DNA of 64,000 nucleotides, taken from Gnetum montanum (lineage: Eukaryota; Streptophyta; Gnetopsida; Gnetales; Gnetaceae). This document shows, in pieces, positions 1 to 11,049 of the stretch. Below the pieces are notes generated by a model. That model was given only the letters and a program-made list of their open reading frames with translations, was not told the origin of the DNA and ran no database searches. The first letter of the stretch is position 1. Every line of letters starts with the position of its first letter. The position numbers were made by a program, and so were the translations under genes. The stretch lies in the NCBI GenBank assembly GCA_015680685.1, contig MNCI01011532.1:201980-265979 (forward strand), written 5' to 3'.

Positions 1-2371
1 TGTAGAATGGGTATCTAGCATAGTGGTAGTTACCAAGAAGAATGGGAGTATCCATATTTGCATTGATTTCTAAGAACTAAATAAAGCAACCATCAAGGAT
101 GACTTTCCTCTACCTAGTATTGATCAACTTATCAATACTATAGCTGGACATGCCTTATTTTCCTTTATGGATGGGTTCTTAATATACAACCAAGAGCACC
201 AACTTAGCATGACCTTCATGACCTCTTAGGGTACCATTTCACATCTAACTTGCTATCTCTGATATGTCCATTGCCTCTCTACTCTATCTGAAACATGAGG
301 ATAGAGAAAAATGCAAATGTACTACCTTGGCCATGCATTAGTTACCCATGAGACTTGATACATTAAGGTGAAAAAGTATTGTGTAGCACTAGTCTTCTCA
401 TTGAATAAGTGGAGATACTACCTCTTTAGAAGCTAAGTTAACATCATTTGGAAAAATAATGTACTCAAATCCATAACCACCAACATCTAAGAAAGTAATA
501 GTATAGCTCAAAATAAAGCTCAATAAAAGATCAAGTTGTAGTCATATAGCTCACAGTATCACTTGTTGATGACCAAGTGTTGTAGATCCTAAGTTCCCTA
601 ATGAGCACATTAACATCATTAACCCAAGTATTCTGATGGTTATGAGGTAGGCATGTACTTTGATGAAGCTTCAACTATGCATGGGACCAGTGCCACTGCA
701 ATCATAACTTTTCCATTTGCTGAAATCTAATCCTTCACTTGTCATTTTGAGTTTTCATGTCCCAACAACATAGTAGAGTATGAGAGTTTGATTAGAGGGA
801 TGATGGTAGCTCATGACCTTGGAATTAGATTCTTAATGATCAAGGGCAACTTACAAATTGTGGTTAGCTTAGAAACCAAGGTCTATGCATGTAAATCCAA
901 ACATTTACAACTTGACTATGACCTAGGGAAGTAATTGTTACAACAATTTACAGATGTGGATATCCAACACATACCTCAAAACAAGAATTCCATGGCTGAT
1001 TTAATTGCAACATTAGCCCTTAATGTAACACTAGATGTGTTTAGTAAGTTTTTCATCTTAATTGTGGACTATGCTATCCCCATTACTCAAAATGCTAAGG
1101 ATACCTTTATGGCCATAGTTCATACTGCTCCTGCTAGGGAGCAATTTGATGATATCAAGTTTTACCTTATGCATGGTAAATCCTCACAAGGCCTAACTAC
1201 TACTCAAAATGACATTGTACATAAGTGATTAGAAGTAATATGTCATTGTAGGCAATAACACAATATGTCGATGATCCTACAATGGCATATTGTTAAAATG
1301 CTTAGGTAAAACTAAAACCAAAATAGTCTTGGATGAGGTTCACACACATGTTGTGGGGGACATATAGGACCTAGAGCTATGGCCTCTAAGATTAGATTAT
1401 TAGGTTACTATTTTCCCTATATGAAAAGTGACTTCCTATATAAGGTTAAGTACTATGACACATGCCAACGGCATAGAAACCTTATACACGTACCACCAAC
1501 TGAGTTACATACCACTTAGATGACTTGGTCATTTCAATGATGAGGGTTGGATATCATTAGATCTATAACACCTAAGTCTATAGTAGGTTATAGATTCATC
1601 ACCACCATAAAAAAGTAGTTTAATCAGTTGGTTGAAGCTATTCCCCTAAGGAAGACTACATCTAAAAAAATTTAACAATTTATATTGGATAACATTATAG
1701 CCCATTTTGACATACCCATAACCATAGTTACAAATAATGGACCATAATTTAGTAGTCAAGAAAAAAAGGATTTTTGTCACAACCTAGGCATTAAGTATTC
1801 CTTCTTATCACCTTATTACCCTAAAGCCAATGGACAAGAAAAAGCAAGCAACAAGGCCATCATCAACTTGCTCAAGAAGATGCTTAACAATAGAAAGTGT
1901 AAATGAGTGGCTTGTCCATGCACTTTGGGCCTATCATGCAACCTACCATACAACAAATAGCATAATTCCTTATAGTTTGGTTTATGGTTCTGAAGCTACT
2001 TTATCTCTTAAATTTCATGTACCATCACTTTGAGTGGCCCTAACCAACTTCATCAACAATGAGCAAAGAAAGAAGTTGTGGATAGCAAACTTGGACTTAG
2101 TGGAGGAACAACATATGCAAGATTTCCCATGCTAAGCACTATGGAGGCAAAAATTGTAGCACCACCATAACTTGACCAAACATAAAAACAAGGATGCTGA
2201 CTTGGTCCTCAAAATCATCTATGAACATGTAGATAAATTCTTAGCCAACTAGGAAGGGCCCTTCTGTATCACCAAAGCCTATGGCAATGGATCATTCAAG
2301 ATCGCATATTTGAATGGGAATGAGTTGGTCAATCCAGTCAACCATTCCTATCTAAAGTCCTAGTACATGTG
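1..2371 (+). pseudogene. Ty3/gypsy (TAT lineage) pol remnant, 5' cut by window edge
   Basis: Decayed polyprotein read through many stops and frameshifts. Bases 1-175 carry reverse transcriptase (RT) sequence around the primer-grip and IDF region. About 250-560 is a poorly preserved RNase H. Bases 655-1030 translate as a second, archaeal-type RNase H: FDEAS, then VEYESLI, then a QNKNSMADLIATLA tail. A second RNase H of this type is the hallmark of the TAT (Tat/Ogre) lineage. Integrase follows: a CQRH zinc-finger remnant near 1460, then TNNGP near 1735 where DNG is usual (catalytic Asp lost), then PKANGQEKASNKAI near 1820-1860. The C-terminal part near 2250-2371 shows the EGPF...SFKI..LNG pattern that closes TAT pol proteins, and the frame ends at about 2371. 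The element cannot be active. The lineage call is firm; domain edges are approximate. Confidence 0.85.
655..1030 (+). pseudogene. Archaeal-type second RNase H domain of the TAT element
   Basis: Translated in one frame this holds FDEAS (first acidic residue, where FDGAS is common), a VEYESLIRGM helix with the second acidic residue, a short stretch around VVSLETKVYACK, and the closing IPQNKNSMADLIATLA in which the last Asp sits. That order of acidic motifs matches the additional RNase H found after the usual RT-RNase H in TAT retrotransposons. One stop lies in the middle and one before the last block. Confidence 0.75.
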
Positions 2372-4985
2372 ACCTACATGTAGCCTATAGTAGCCATGAT
2401 GTCAATGATCATCAAAAAGTGAGCCTACAATACCATGACCTACTAAGGTCTTAAACTAGCAATATAGCTTGTTGAGATCTTAAACTAGCAATACAGCCTA
2501 CTAAGGCCTTAAATTGGCATCATGGTCTACTATGACCTTAAACTAGCACCACAGCCTACGAAGGCCTTAAATTATAACCATAGCCCATCACAACCTTAAA
2601 ATGGAAACATTGGTGATCTAGGTTGCTTGGTTTTGTCATTCTATATGGCCCATATGCATTTTAATATTATAACATGTTCTATTTCCTTGGTTTTCTTGTC
2701 TTCATGGAGTTGTGTTTATAGGGTAAATCCTAAAGTAACTACAAGGGTGCAGTTCATTATGATACCAAGTCATCATGTCATTGTGATGTGTAAGATTTTT
2801 TGAGTTTTTCCTACTATGTCGAGAGTGCTTGTACCCTTGCCATTCATCTAGCATCACTCCTTGAGCCCAACCCCATTGCCTAATTATGACCTTCCATACC
2901 TTGGAAAACAATGTTGACCTATGTTTGTCACTCGTGAACTATGGCCATATGACATGTCTTCATCATACTCCATCCTCAAGTCCACTTTAATGTAACACAT
3001 TCCATTTAATGTAAAATAATTAAGTCCATCAAGGATAACACATCTCATTCAATGGGATAACCCCCAATTCCATTGAGTGTAATGAAACTCACTTAATGGG
3101 AAAATTATATCAAATTGGCCGTGGAAATGAGACCTAATGAAGGTTTCACCCCATAGAAAAAGGTGGGGAAGCCAATTGACAAGAGGCTAAACAAGCAATG
3201 AAGCCTCAAATCCCAACAGCCAAAGAAATCTTGGAGTGAAGTGATTGGATCCTTAAATGCATTTACTGAATGACCAACACTTAAAACATGACAATGTCAT
3301 TCTATAGCCATGACAACAACACTTGTAATGCATTGTTAGACTCCATGACCATCTTCCTAAGGACCATTACCACCATCTCATCATAGCCTTATCCCATAAT
3401 CACAAGAACTCTTCAACATGATTCAACATGACTAGGCCAAGGATGAAAAGGAAATGTCAGTGGTGGACCTACAATGGTGTTTTGTATTCTTTGTTAGTGC
3501 CTCTTAGGTCAATCCTCCAAACATCAATAAAGTGGGGATAATGAAACACCACCAAGTTTGCATGTTGTAACCTTTGTATCCCCACCCCATAAAACTCAAG
3601 GCTAAACTTCATTGTAAATGTGAATATTGTAACCCATAAGAGGCAATCTCACATATTTCATACTTTTGGGGTAGAAAATGCCTCATAAGTGGCCAAAACC
3701 TCATTCCCTTAGTGAAAAGAGCTACATAGTATCTATATTTTGGCTTGGGAGGGTCAAAATGCCTTTTGGGATGTCAAATATGGCAATTTGATAGGTTTTA
3801 TGGGACATATATACTTTTCTAAGCTAGAAAACTCTTGCATGTAGGTAACTCAGCTTGGAGGGTTGGGGGTCACCTACTCCCAATGTAGAAGGGGGGTAAT
3901 CTAGCCTACAAAGGTTTTTCCTTCACCATTAGTGTTGATATCTCATCCCCCCAACCTTGACACCTTCTCCCTAGTATAGAATCAATATTTCCAAAATTTC
4001 AATGTCACTTCAACTCCAACAAAGACCCTGTAAAGCCAATGTTGAAGGAGAAAAGCTAGTGTAGAAGGATTAAAGCTAGCATGGAAGATGCACCTATATT
4101 ACTATTTTTGATAAAAAAAAATGGTCATGGAGATATGACACTTTTTAGTTATGATAAACCCCTAGATTTTTGGGTATCAACCCCCCTAAGCATGGTAGAA
4201 ATTTGTAACAATTTGTAGGCTAACCTATTAACCATTTACAACTAATTTTCAACCTAAATCATGTCCAAAACCCTATAAAACCAAAATTTCCACACCATTT
4301 CAAGGTTCTACACTCTTGGGATTTGCACACTCTTTGAATTTTTTGCGTTTTGGACATTCAAGAGCTCTTGCTTCCTAGCAGAAATATGCTTCTTAGGGCC
4401 TACTAGCATGGAACCATTATAGCCTTGTTATCCTTGTTAATTCCCCCTTCCCTCCTTGGAATTTGTGGACCTTATGTGTCAACATTACCTCCTTAGGACC
4501 TCCAAATCTTAGTGTGAAGAATTTTGGCAATCCTAGTCCTTCACATTTCCAAGCCCCATCAATAACCCCCATTGCAGATTGTAGATAATAATAGAGAAGG
4601 TTCAACAACATTGGAAGTGGCTAAGCATCTGGATTATGGAGTGGATTCTATCTTCTTCAACAAACTTGGAACCCCCACCCAAGTGAACCTCCTTTTGCTC
4701 TCCTATGGGAACTCTTGTACATATTTTTGAAATTCTTATTCATTCAAGAAAGTTTATAGTTTCATTTTTTCTGTAATTTGTACTCATTTTGGATTTTTAG
4801 ATCTACAATTTTTACATTTTTTACAATTCTATTTTACACCACCCTCCACCTAAGTCCTTGGGTGATCTACTAGATCGTCAAGGGCATCCTAAATTTCATT
4901 TTTTCATGGAGCACCTAGGGATTTGGGTTTAAGGCTATTTGTGGCTGAGAATCCTTTGTTTTCTAGTAACTAAGATTTTCCATCA
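2372..4985. other. Non-coding tail of the TAT element and unassigned LTR-like sequence
   Basis: No supported coding region. Apart from the 29-bp array there is a purine-rich block near 3885-3897 that could be a polypurine tract (PPT), and a TATA-like CCCTATAAAACC near 4270 followed by T-rich sequence, as in an LTR promoter. I could not pair these with a second LTR copy, so the element's 3' boundary is unresolved. Confidence 0.4.
2439..2612 (+). repeat. 29-bp tandem array, about six diverged units
   Basis: Units start at 2439, 2468, 2497, 2526, 2555 and about 2584, each with a core like CTACTAAGGCCTTAAACTAG. The period is exactly 29 bases for the first five units; the last is degraded. It lies just past the end of TAT pol, where this lineage commonly carries short tandem arrays between integrase and the 3' LTR. 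Confidence 0.85.
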
Positions 4986-6260
4986 TTACAATAACTTGGT
5001 TGTAGAATTCTCCCATGTGGCCTATTATTACCTCCAATGGAGAATGGTACATGGGAGAAACATTTCTCTTTTGAAATAATAGGCAACTTGATGTCATGGT
5101 AAAAAATCAAGGACATTAGTATGTCCTACTTGGTGGAGGCAATCTCTTAGGCCCTTAGGTTACTAGACACTAGGGAAGCCTTGGCATAAATCTTAATACA
5201 AGGGAACCTAGAGGTGAAAACCCTGTGGGTCTAGTGCTATGGAGTTGACTGCAAAAAATATGGTGCACTCATAATGGTAAAATAAGCATACTTCAAGATC
5301 GTGGCCTACCTCCTTAATTCAATGGTGAGGCCAAGCAACGTGATAGCCTTCTCTACCCATGCATGCATCGCTCTAAGTGGAAACTTTCCTATCAATCTTC
5401 CATAGCTAATCTATCTTGAGATAGAGAAGCACTTTAAGGAAAAAAAGCATGGGAGAAAAGCACTGCCCTTCCCATGCTTGATCTAAAAATTGTGCATAAG
5501 AGAATGGATAACCCACTACTCAAATAATGCACTCCAACATGCTCCTACTACCTCTTAGGAAAAAATGATAAAAGACAATGTGCTTGCCAAGACATAGGAA
5601 GAGGAGTAGCCACCATCACTTCCCATTCATGAAACAATGTTGAAGGCTCATTCTACCATGGAGTGCACGCAGAAAATCTGTGAGAAACTTCTATATCAAT
5701 AGTAGGTAGGACCAAGTGATGATCCATCTATCTACCAACCAAACCTAAGTTATTTGAATGAGATCACTTGTACCATCATTTCATTAGAGGACACAATGCT
5801 AACATTTTCTACCCAATGAATGCAAGAACCCATGTGCTTGAATTCTAGTGCCTAAGAAATAACAATATTCATTCCAGGATAATAGCAATTGCCAAAGATC
5901 TCTAGAAATGTGGCTACCTTCTTAGTGCACCTAGAGGAAGGTTGTGGGGTAATTCTCTTGGTGATGTAGCACCAAGGGTAGGAAATAGTGGCCAAGGTGA
6001 TGGCTAACTAAGTGGATGAAGCACTCAACATTCTTTTGGTCTCTATGACAAATATTATTGCACTTAGAGATATGCAAATGTTTGTAGAAGTAGAAAGTAG
6101 GAGATTCGGTGTGGCCTAGCATGAACAATTACTAGAACAACTAGTGGGACTAGGTAATCGATTTCAAAGATCTTTGACCTTCTAGATGACATTGTTGCAA
6201 CCCAATTAGGACTTTTGGAGACTAATAGAAAGTACATCATTGTCAATGCCCAATTGGAGG
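4986..6260 (+). pseudogene. Decayed copy of the long retrotransposon-associated ORF (N-terminal part)
   Basis: Read on the plus strand this matches the minus-strand ORF at 7250-9960 along its whole length. Shared blocks are GEWYMGET near 5040, VSYLVEAI near 5120, KIVAYLLNSMVRPS near 5300, FPINLP-stop-LIYLEIEK near 5385, KHGRKALPFPCLI near 5450 and HEQLLEQLVG near 6120. The LIYLEI...LPFPCLI section resembles the plant transposon protein family PF20167 (by memory of the family pattern, not searched). Several stops and frameshifts break it. It ends exactly where the minus-strand LTR at 6261 begins, so that element seems to have inserted into this one. Function unknown. Confidence 0.65.
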
Positions 6261-7156
6261 TGATGAGGGGTGACATACCCTTATGCTCAACCATACAAAT
6301 CACAAAGCGTTCATGTGTGATCTAGTCGAATAATATGGACTTTATCATTTCTAATGCACTAGCCCTTTAGGAAGTGAGTATAGCCTTAAGGTCAATAATT
6401 GTCCTCCAAATTACACTTGTGATGTACATTGGTATGGTTAAATGTAACCGAGGCATCCAATTTTTATCATTTTGTATTTTATATTTTGGTGCTCAAAATT
6501 TAGATAAAAGGAGTTTAATTAACTAATCTAAATTAACTAATCAACTAGCATTTAACTAATCCAAACATAAGTATCTATTCCCACTTTTCATACATATCCT
6601 GAACCCACATATCCACTACTGGGTGACCAAGAACTATGCTAGTGGATGTACCAAGCAAGAACATTGTTGGGATTACCAAGCGAATACATGTTACACTCGA
6701 AGCTATCATACTCATGTGTGTAATCTATCTCAGTTAATTGTCTCATTAGTGTACTAACAGGGAAACATTTAATAACTCATTGAAAGAAATTAACAAATAA
6801 CTGAAACATTAAATGCATAAATAAAATAGCTAATCTATTCGAAGTGCTACAAGGTTTATCAAAAAGCTATCTTTATTTCCACACACATTGTCATGCTTAG
6901 GTACAACAATGCTCGAATAAAGATCCATACACTCAATGACTCCTACTATGGGCACTCAAGGGAAAACATTCTAGCTTTTGAATGGAAAAAAATGCAAGAG
7001 CTTTGCTCCTACTAAAATCTAGATTGTCATAAATGTGACTAGCAGGCTTGTATTTATAGGCAATTGATAGACACTATGTCAATAGGGCCTTGTCGATGCA
7101 AGGTGAGATGCATTGATGAGGCCTCATCAACACAACCAATCAACGATGACTCATCA
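6261..7156 (-). mobile_element. 3' LTR of the minus-strand Ty3/gypsy element
   Basis: Starts on the minus strand with TGATGAGTCATCG at 7156 and ends CTCATCA at 6261, giving TGATGA/TCATCA terminal inverted repeats. A TATA-like CTATAAATAC lies near 7050. The R-region core (ATCTTTATTCGAGCA, then AATAAAGA) lies near 6930-6860. The U5 part matches 18529-19045. No 5-bp duplication flanks it (GGAGG on the left, TGCCC on the right), as expected if the right flank is element interior. Confidence 0.8.
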
Positions 7157-7169
7157 TGCCCCCACGATT
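7157..7169 (-). promoter_or_regulatory. Polypurine tract next to the 3' LTR
   Basis: Minus-strand AATCGTGGGGGCA abuts the LTR start. It is the plus-strand DNA primer site expected at this place in an LTR retrotransposon. Confidence 0.6.
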
Positions 7170-7249
7170 GAATGAAAACTTGTTCTTGAGTTCTTTTACA
7201 AAATTGGGAAGGTATGGAATTACTGATTGACTTTTCTTCAACAAAACAA

Positions 7250-9960
7250 ACTAACTGACTTGACAAAAAAATGGAGTGCCTAGGTGTACGAATCAACACA
7301 TTACATAAATGGTGGTGTTTAGGACACAAAATTGAACCTTATGATACAACTCTTCAAAAATTGGACAACACATTCTTTGATGATGTGAATTTTGTTGGAG
7401 AAGATCAAATGGTCCCAAGTAGTAGTCGTTCTTAAGGCTGTGAGGAACCTTCACTGGCTTCACACACTGGCAGTGGTTGAGGTAGCTATGGTTGTCCTGT
7501 ACTACTAAAACTTTAAGTGGAAGGCAAAAAGCATATAGTAGTACTTTAATTTTCTCATCCTTACTCCTAAGATCATGCATCATCCACATAGCTTCCCTAA
7601 TATGGGCTGGAATGGGCACATCCCAATGACACGGGATTGCTAGAAACAACTCCTTAGCATTGATGAACCAAGCAAACAATTGATTGGATTCAATGTCAAA
7701 CACTCTCACTATGTTCTTCAACTCTTAGTAGTTATTCATCCATCTAGCTAGGTCCTCAATGATAGATCATTGATCTATGAATCACCCTTTGAGAACTTTA
7801 AGTTCAGTGTTAGCAATCTCAAGCTTTTTCTTGGTGTCCTTGTGGTGTTTGAACTTAGCATTGTATAGTAGATATGAGCTAGCCACTTGTTTCTCCAATT
7901 CTAACTTCAACCATTTGGCTATCAACATTGCCAAGTTTGCATAGCATAGATTGGCCAACTCTATATACTCTCTCATTTCTTTGATCTACAACTCCTTCAA
8001 GTGGATCTTTGCTTTGTTGTAGGCATTAATCCCATCAAGGATGGGTTGCCACATCTCTCTTCCTTGCTGAAGTTTTTGGAAGGATTCATTTATTTTTACC
8101 TTTGTCATCTAGATCTATTTTTCATTAATTTCCTTTTGCAAGCAAACCTGGTCCCTATAGTGATTTTTCACTTTCTCAAATTTGAGAGCTTCATTCTTCT
8201 AGGTGATGATCTTGATGGTAGATTTTTGTCATAAGGTGCATACCTCCTCCATTGATAAATTACAATTCTCCAGTGCCAATTTCCTTATTTCATTGTTGAC
8301 TCTAGTAAGCTGCTCCTATTTTTGATGAATAAACTCTTGCATTTGATCTCTTTGAACATCAACATTTCACAAATAATGATTTTGCACAGTCAATGTTTCA
8401 TTCTCTTAGTGCATCTAATTCAAGTCCTTTTTGATTAAGTGTGTTTTAGCTTCTACCATGAACTATTTGAAGATGGTTATTACTACTTCCTCCTTAGCCT
8501 TTTGAAATCATTCTTGAACTTATTTGATAGTTTCATCTCTTATAACTACCAAGCTGAGGACTGCTTATCCTATAAGTCAAGCATGAAGTTTAGCAACCTC
8601 CACAACCAAGCATTGATTTTTCTCTTAGGTTGTTTCTAGTTTTCCTACCAAGATGATGCACCTACCCCTTGCATTTAGTAGCTCTAACTGGGTTGTGGTG
8701 ATGTTCTTTGGGAGATTAAAGATATTTGAAGTTGGTTGCCTAGTTCCTACCAATCATTCTAGTAGTTGTTCATGCTGGGCTATGTTTAATGTTTTACTAA
8801 GCATGTTTGTAGATATTTGCACATCTTAGAGTGTAGATATATCTGGTATAGATGCCGTAAGTGCATTCAGTGCTTCAACTACATGTTCAACCATCACTTC
8901 TGCCACTATCTCTTTCCTTTCGTGCTACATCACCAAGACAATTGCCTCTTCACCTTTCTCCAACCACATTGAGAAAGTGGTGAAATTCCTAGATATTTCT
9001 AGGACTAGATGGTGTGTTGCTAGTGACATTGTCACCTCTCAAGTTTTTGGATCTAACCTTTGAAGGTAGCTATGTTTGTTTGGTACAGAAAATGGAACCA
9101 CCTCTTTCCATCTGGCTAATTTTTCAAGCCACCTCATTAAGGTGACTCATCATTGGTTGATACATAGATGGATCTGTCCCACTCATTCCTACTTGTTGCT
9201 CTTGTTCGCTCAAGAGCCATTCTTGGATTTGATGTAGATGCTTGAGGACTCCACTATTATCTCCTAAGTGGGTGATGGGAGTAGTAGCTCCTCTTCTTAA
9301 GTGATTATTGGTGTTTTATCCTTCATGATTTCTGCCCATGAGGCCAAGGGAGCATGCCTAAGGGTATCATTAGAATAGTGAGCAATGCCTACCCTTTTGC
9401 AAATTTTTCTAATGAGACACGGAAAGGGTAGGGTCTTCCTTCCATGTTCATTCTCCTTGAAGTTCTTCTTAATCTCCAAATAAATTAGCTATGGAAAGTT
9501 AATAGGAAATTTCCTACTTAGAGTGGCACATGCTCAGGTGAAGGAAGCAGTCACCTTGCTTGGCCTCACCATTGGATTGAGGTGATAGGCCACAATCTTG
9601 AAATAAATCTACTCCACTGGTGTAAGCAAAATAAACTCCTTACAGTCCACCCCATCACTAGGTCTATTCCCTTTTTGCCTTAGGATCACCTTTTGTTGAT
9701 ATTTGTACCAACTATATTCCAATGTCTAGCAACCCTAGTGCCTGTGCAATGGCTTCTACTAAGTAGGACACTTTAATATCCTTGATTTTTACAACTGACC
9801 CTAGCCTTTGGCTATTCTAAAAGAGATAGGTCTCTCCCATGTACTATTTCCCACTAGACATGATGACTGGCCACATGGGAGAGGTTTGCAATTATGTCTT
9901 GACATCCTCCAGATCTTTTTCCAAGAATGGCCTAAAATTTATTTCTTGAAGAACTAATCT
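7250..9960 (-). pseudogene. Long coiled-coil ORF in the 3' part of a Ty3/gypsy element, about 900 codons, decayed
   Basis: The open blocks starting at 9479, 7976 and 7721 are all in the same frame, and the sequence between them reads through in that frame with scattered stops, so this was one long protein. The N-terminal third (about 9930-9300) has GKWYMGETYLF, VSYLVEAIAQALGLLD, FPIN..LIYLEI and GRKTLPFPCLI, and resembles PF20167 plant transposon proteins. The middle (about 8650-7780) is rich in Glu, Lys, Leu and Gln with heptad-like spacing and is probably a coiled coil. The C-terminal part (7721-7293) has a Trp/Met/His-rich block of unknown kind. It lies downstream of integrase, the position where some plant gypsy elements carry an additional or env-like ORF. 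I see no signal peptide or clear membrane segment. Function unknown. Confidence 0.65.
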
Positions 9961-10289
9961 TTGAATTTCTTGAAACTTGATGATGTCTAGGCAAGCTTAA
10001 GTCTAAGTTACCTCAAGCCTTGACACAAGTCTAGACACTTCTCCTCATTGGGATTGTTTGATAGGTGCTTCTTCCTCTAGAATCTGTCAAATAGATTCCA
10101 CTTCAAGTTCCTCATGAAGAGGTCCAGTTACATGGGTTGCCTCTTATTGTTCTTGGCCTTATTCCTAATGGTCCCTTATAGCTTTGGGTCATTTAACTTG
10201 TATTTGTGAGGGTTCTCCTTCCTACAAATGCTTCTGTTTGGGTGTCATTTATAATCACAATAAGACCATGGATTAGCAATCATTGTGTA

Positions 10290-10800
10290 ACCTTAAAACA
10301 ATTGGGATACCTTAACTCTTGAGGGTAGTTACACTTGGTGAAGTTGTGATTATGGCTAATTTAATGAACTCAATTGTTATTTTATTTATGCATTATCATT
10401 GATAAATTATCCTGGAGGCTGTTGGAAGGGTTAACTATCAAAAGAGTTAATATTTTTTATGTTGTTAAGGTTACTAACCTATGGGGGAAGTTAGAAAACC
10501 TTTTCAAAAATTTCATTGGAAACCTTAAGGTTTGTGGCCCCCATGATAAATATCTTTCCTCTAGTAAGTGCAAGATTAAAAAAATGGAGTGATTTGGATA
10601 AAAAATTTGAAATTTATGGGCTCTAGAAGGTTTTGGACTTTGAAAAATTGCAAAAATTCCTTGTGTTATGATTAAATTGCAAAAAATTCCAAAGTATCCA
10701 ATGGTATATATAGTATTTTTGTACTATGTCGATAAGGCCTCATCGATGCAAGTATTAACCATCATTGACTTCCATTGACTTTGGTCAAAATTTCAAAATA
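10290..10800 (-). other. LTR-like U3/TATA block ahead of the long ORF
   Basis: On the minus strand, CTTGCATCGATGAGGCC (near 10755) through CGACATAGTAC to CTATATATACC (near 10705) closely parallels the U3 of the 3' LTR (CTTGCATCGACAAGGCC ... GACATAGTG ... CCTATAAATAC at 7100-7045). Past the TATA the two diverge. It may be the promoter of a nested element, or an internal promoter for the long ORF. Confidence 0.4.
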
Positions 10801-11049
10801 CAAGGAATTTTTTAATGAAATTGGGGTCAAATGAAAGCTTAGAAGACCAATAATAGTATGAAATCATGAGAAGAGGGCATTGAAGTTCATAAATTTAAAA
10901 AAATGGAGAAAAATTAATTTAATAAATGAATGTAATGAAAGATTAAGGAGTACTAGGTGATTTACACAATGGAAAATACAGAATATATAATTCTAGTGAT
11001 GTCAAAGGTAAGGAACCTTAACTAATCAAGCCAAAAGTTATGCAAGTGG

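Noticed and set aside
2439-2612. CRISPR-like array
   Set aside because: Units are contiguous with no spacers, in a plant retrotransposon tail; it is a simple tandem array.
6261-7156. Solo LTR with its own target duplication
   Set aside because: Flanking pentamers differ (GGAGG, TGCCC), and a polypurine tract lies on the inner side, so it is treated as the 3' LTR of the 6-19 kb element.
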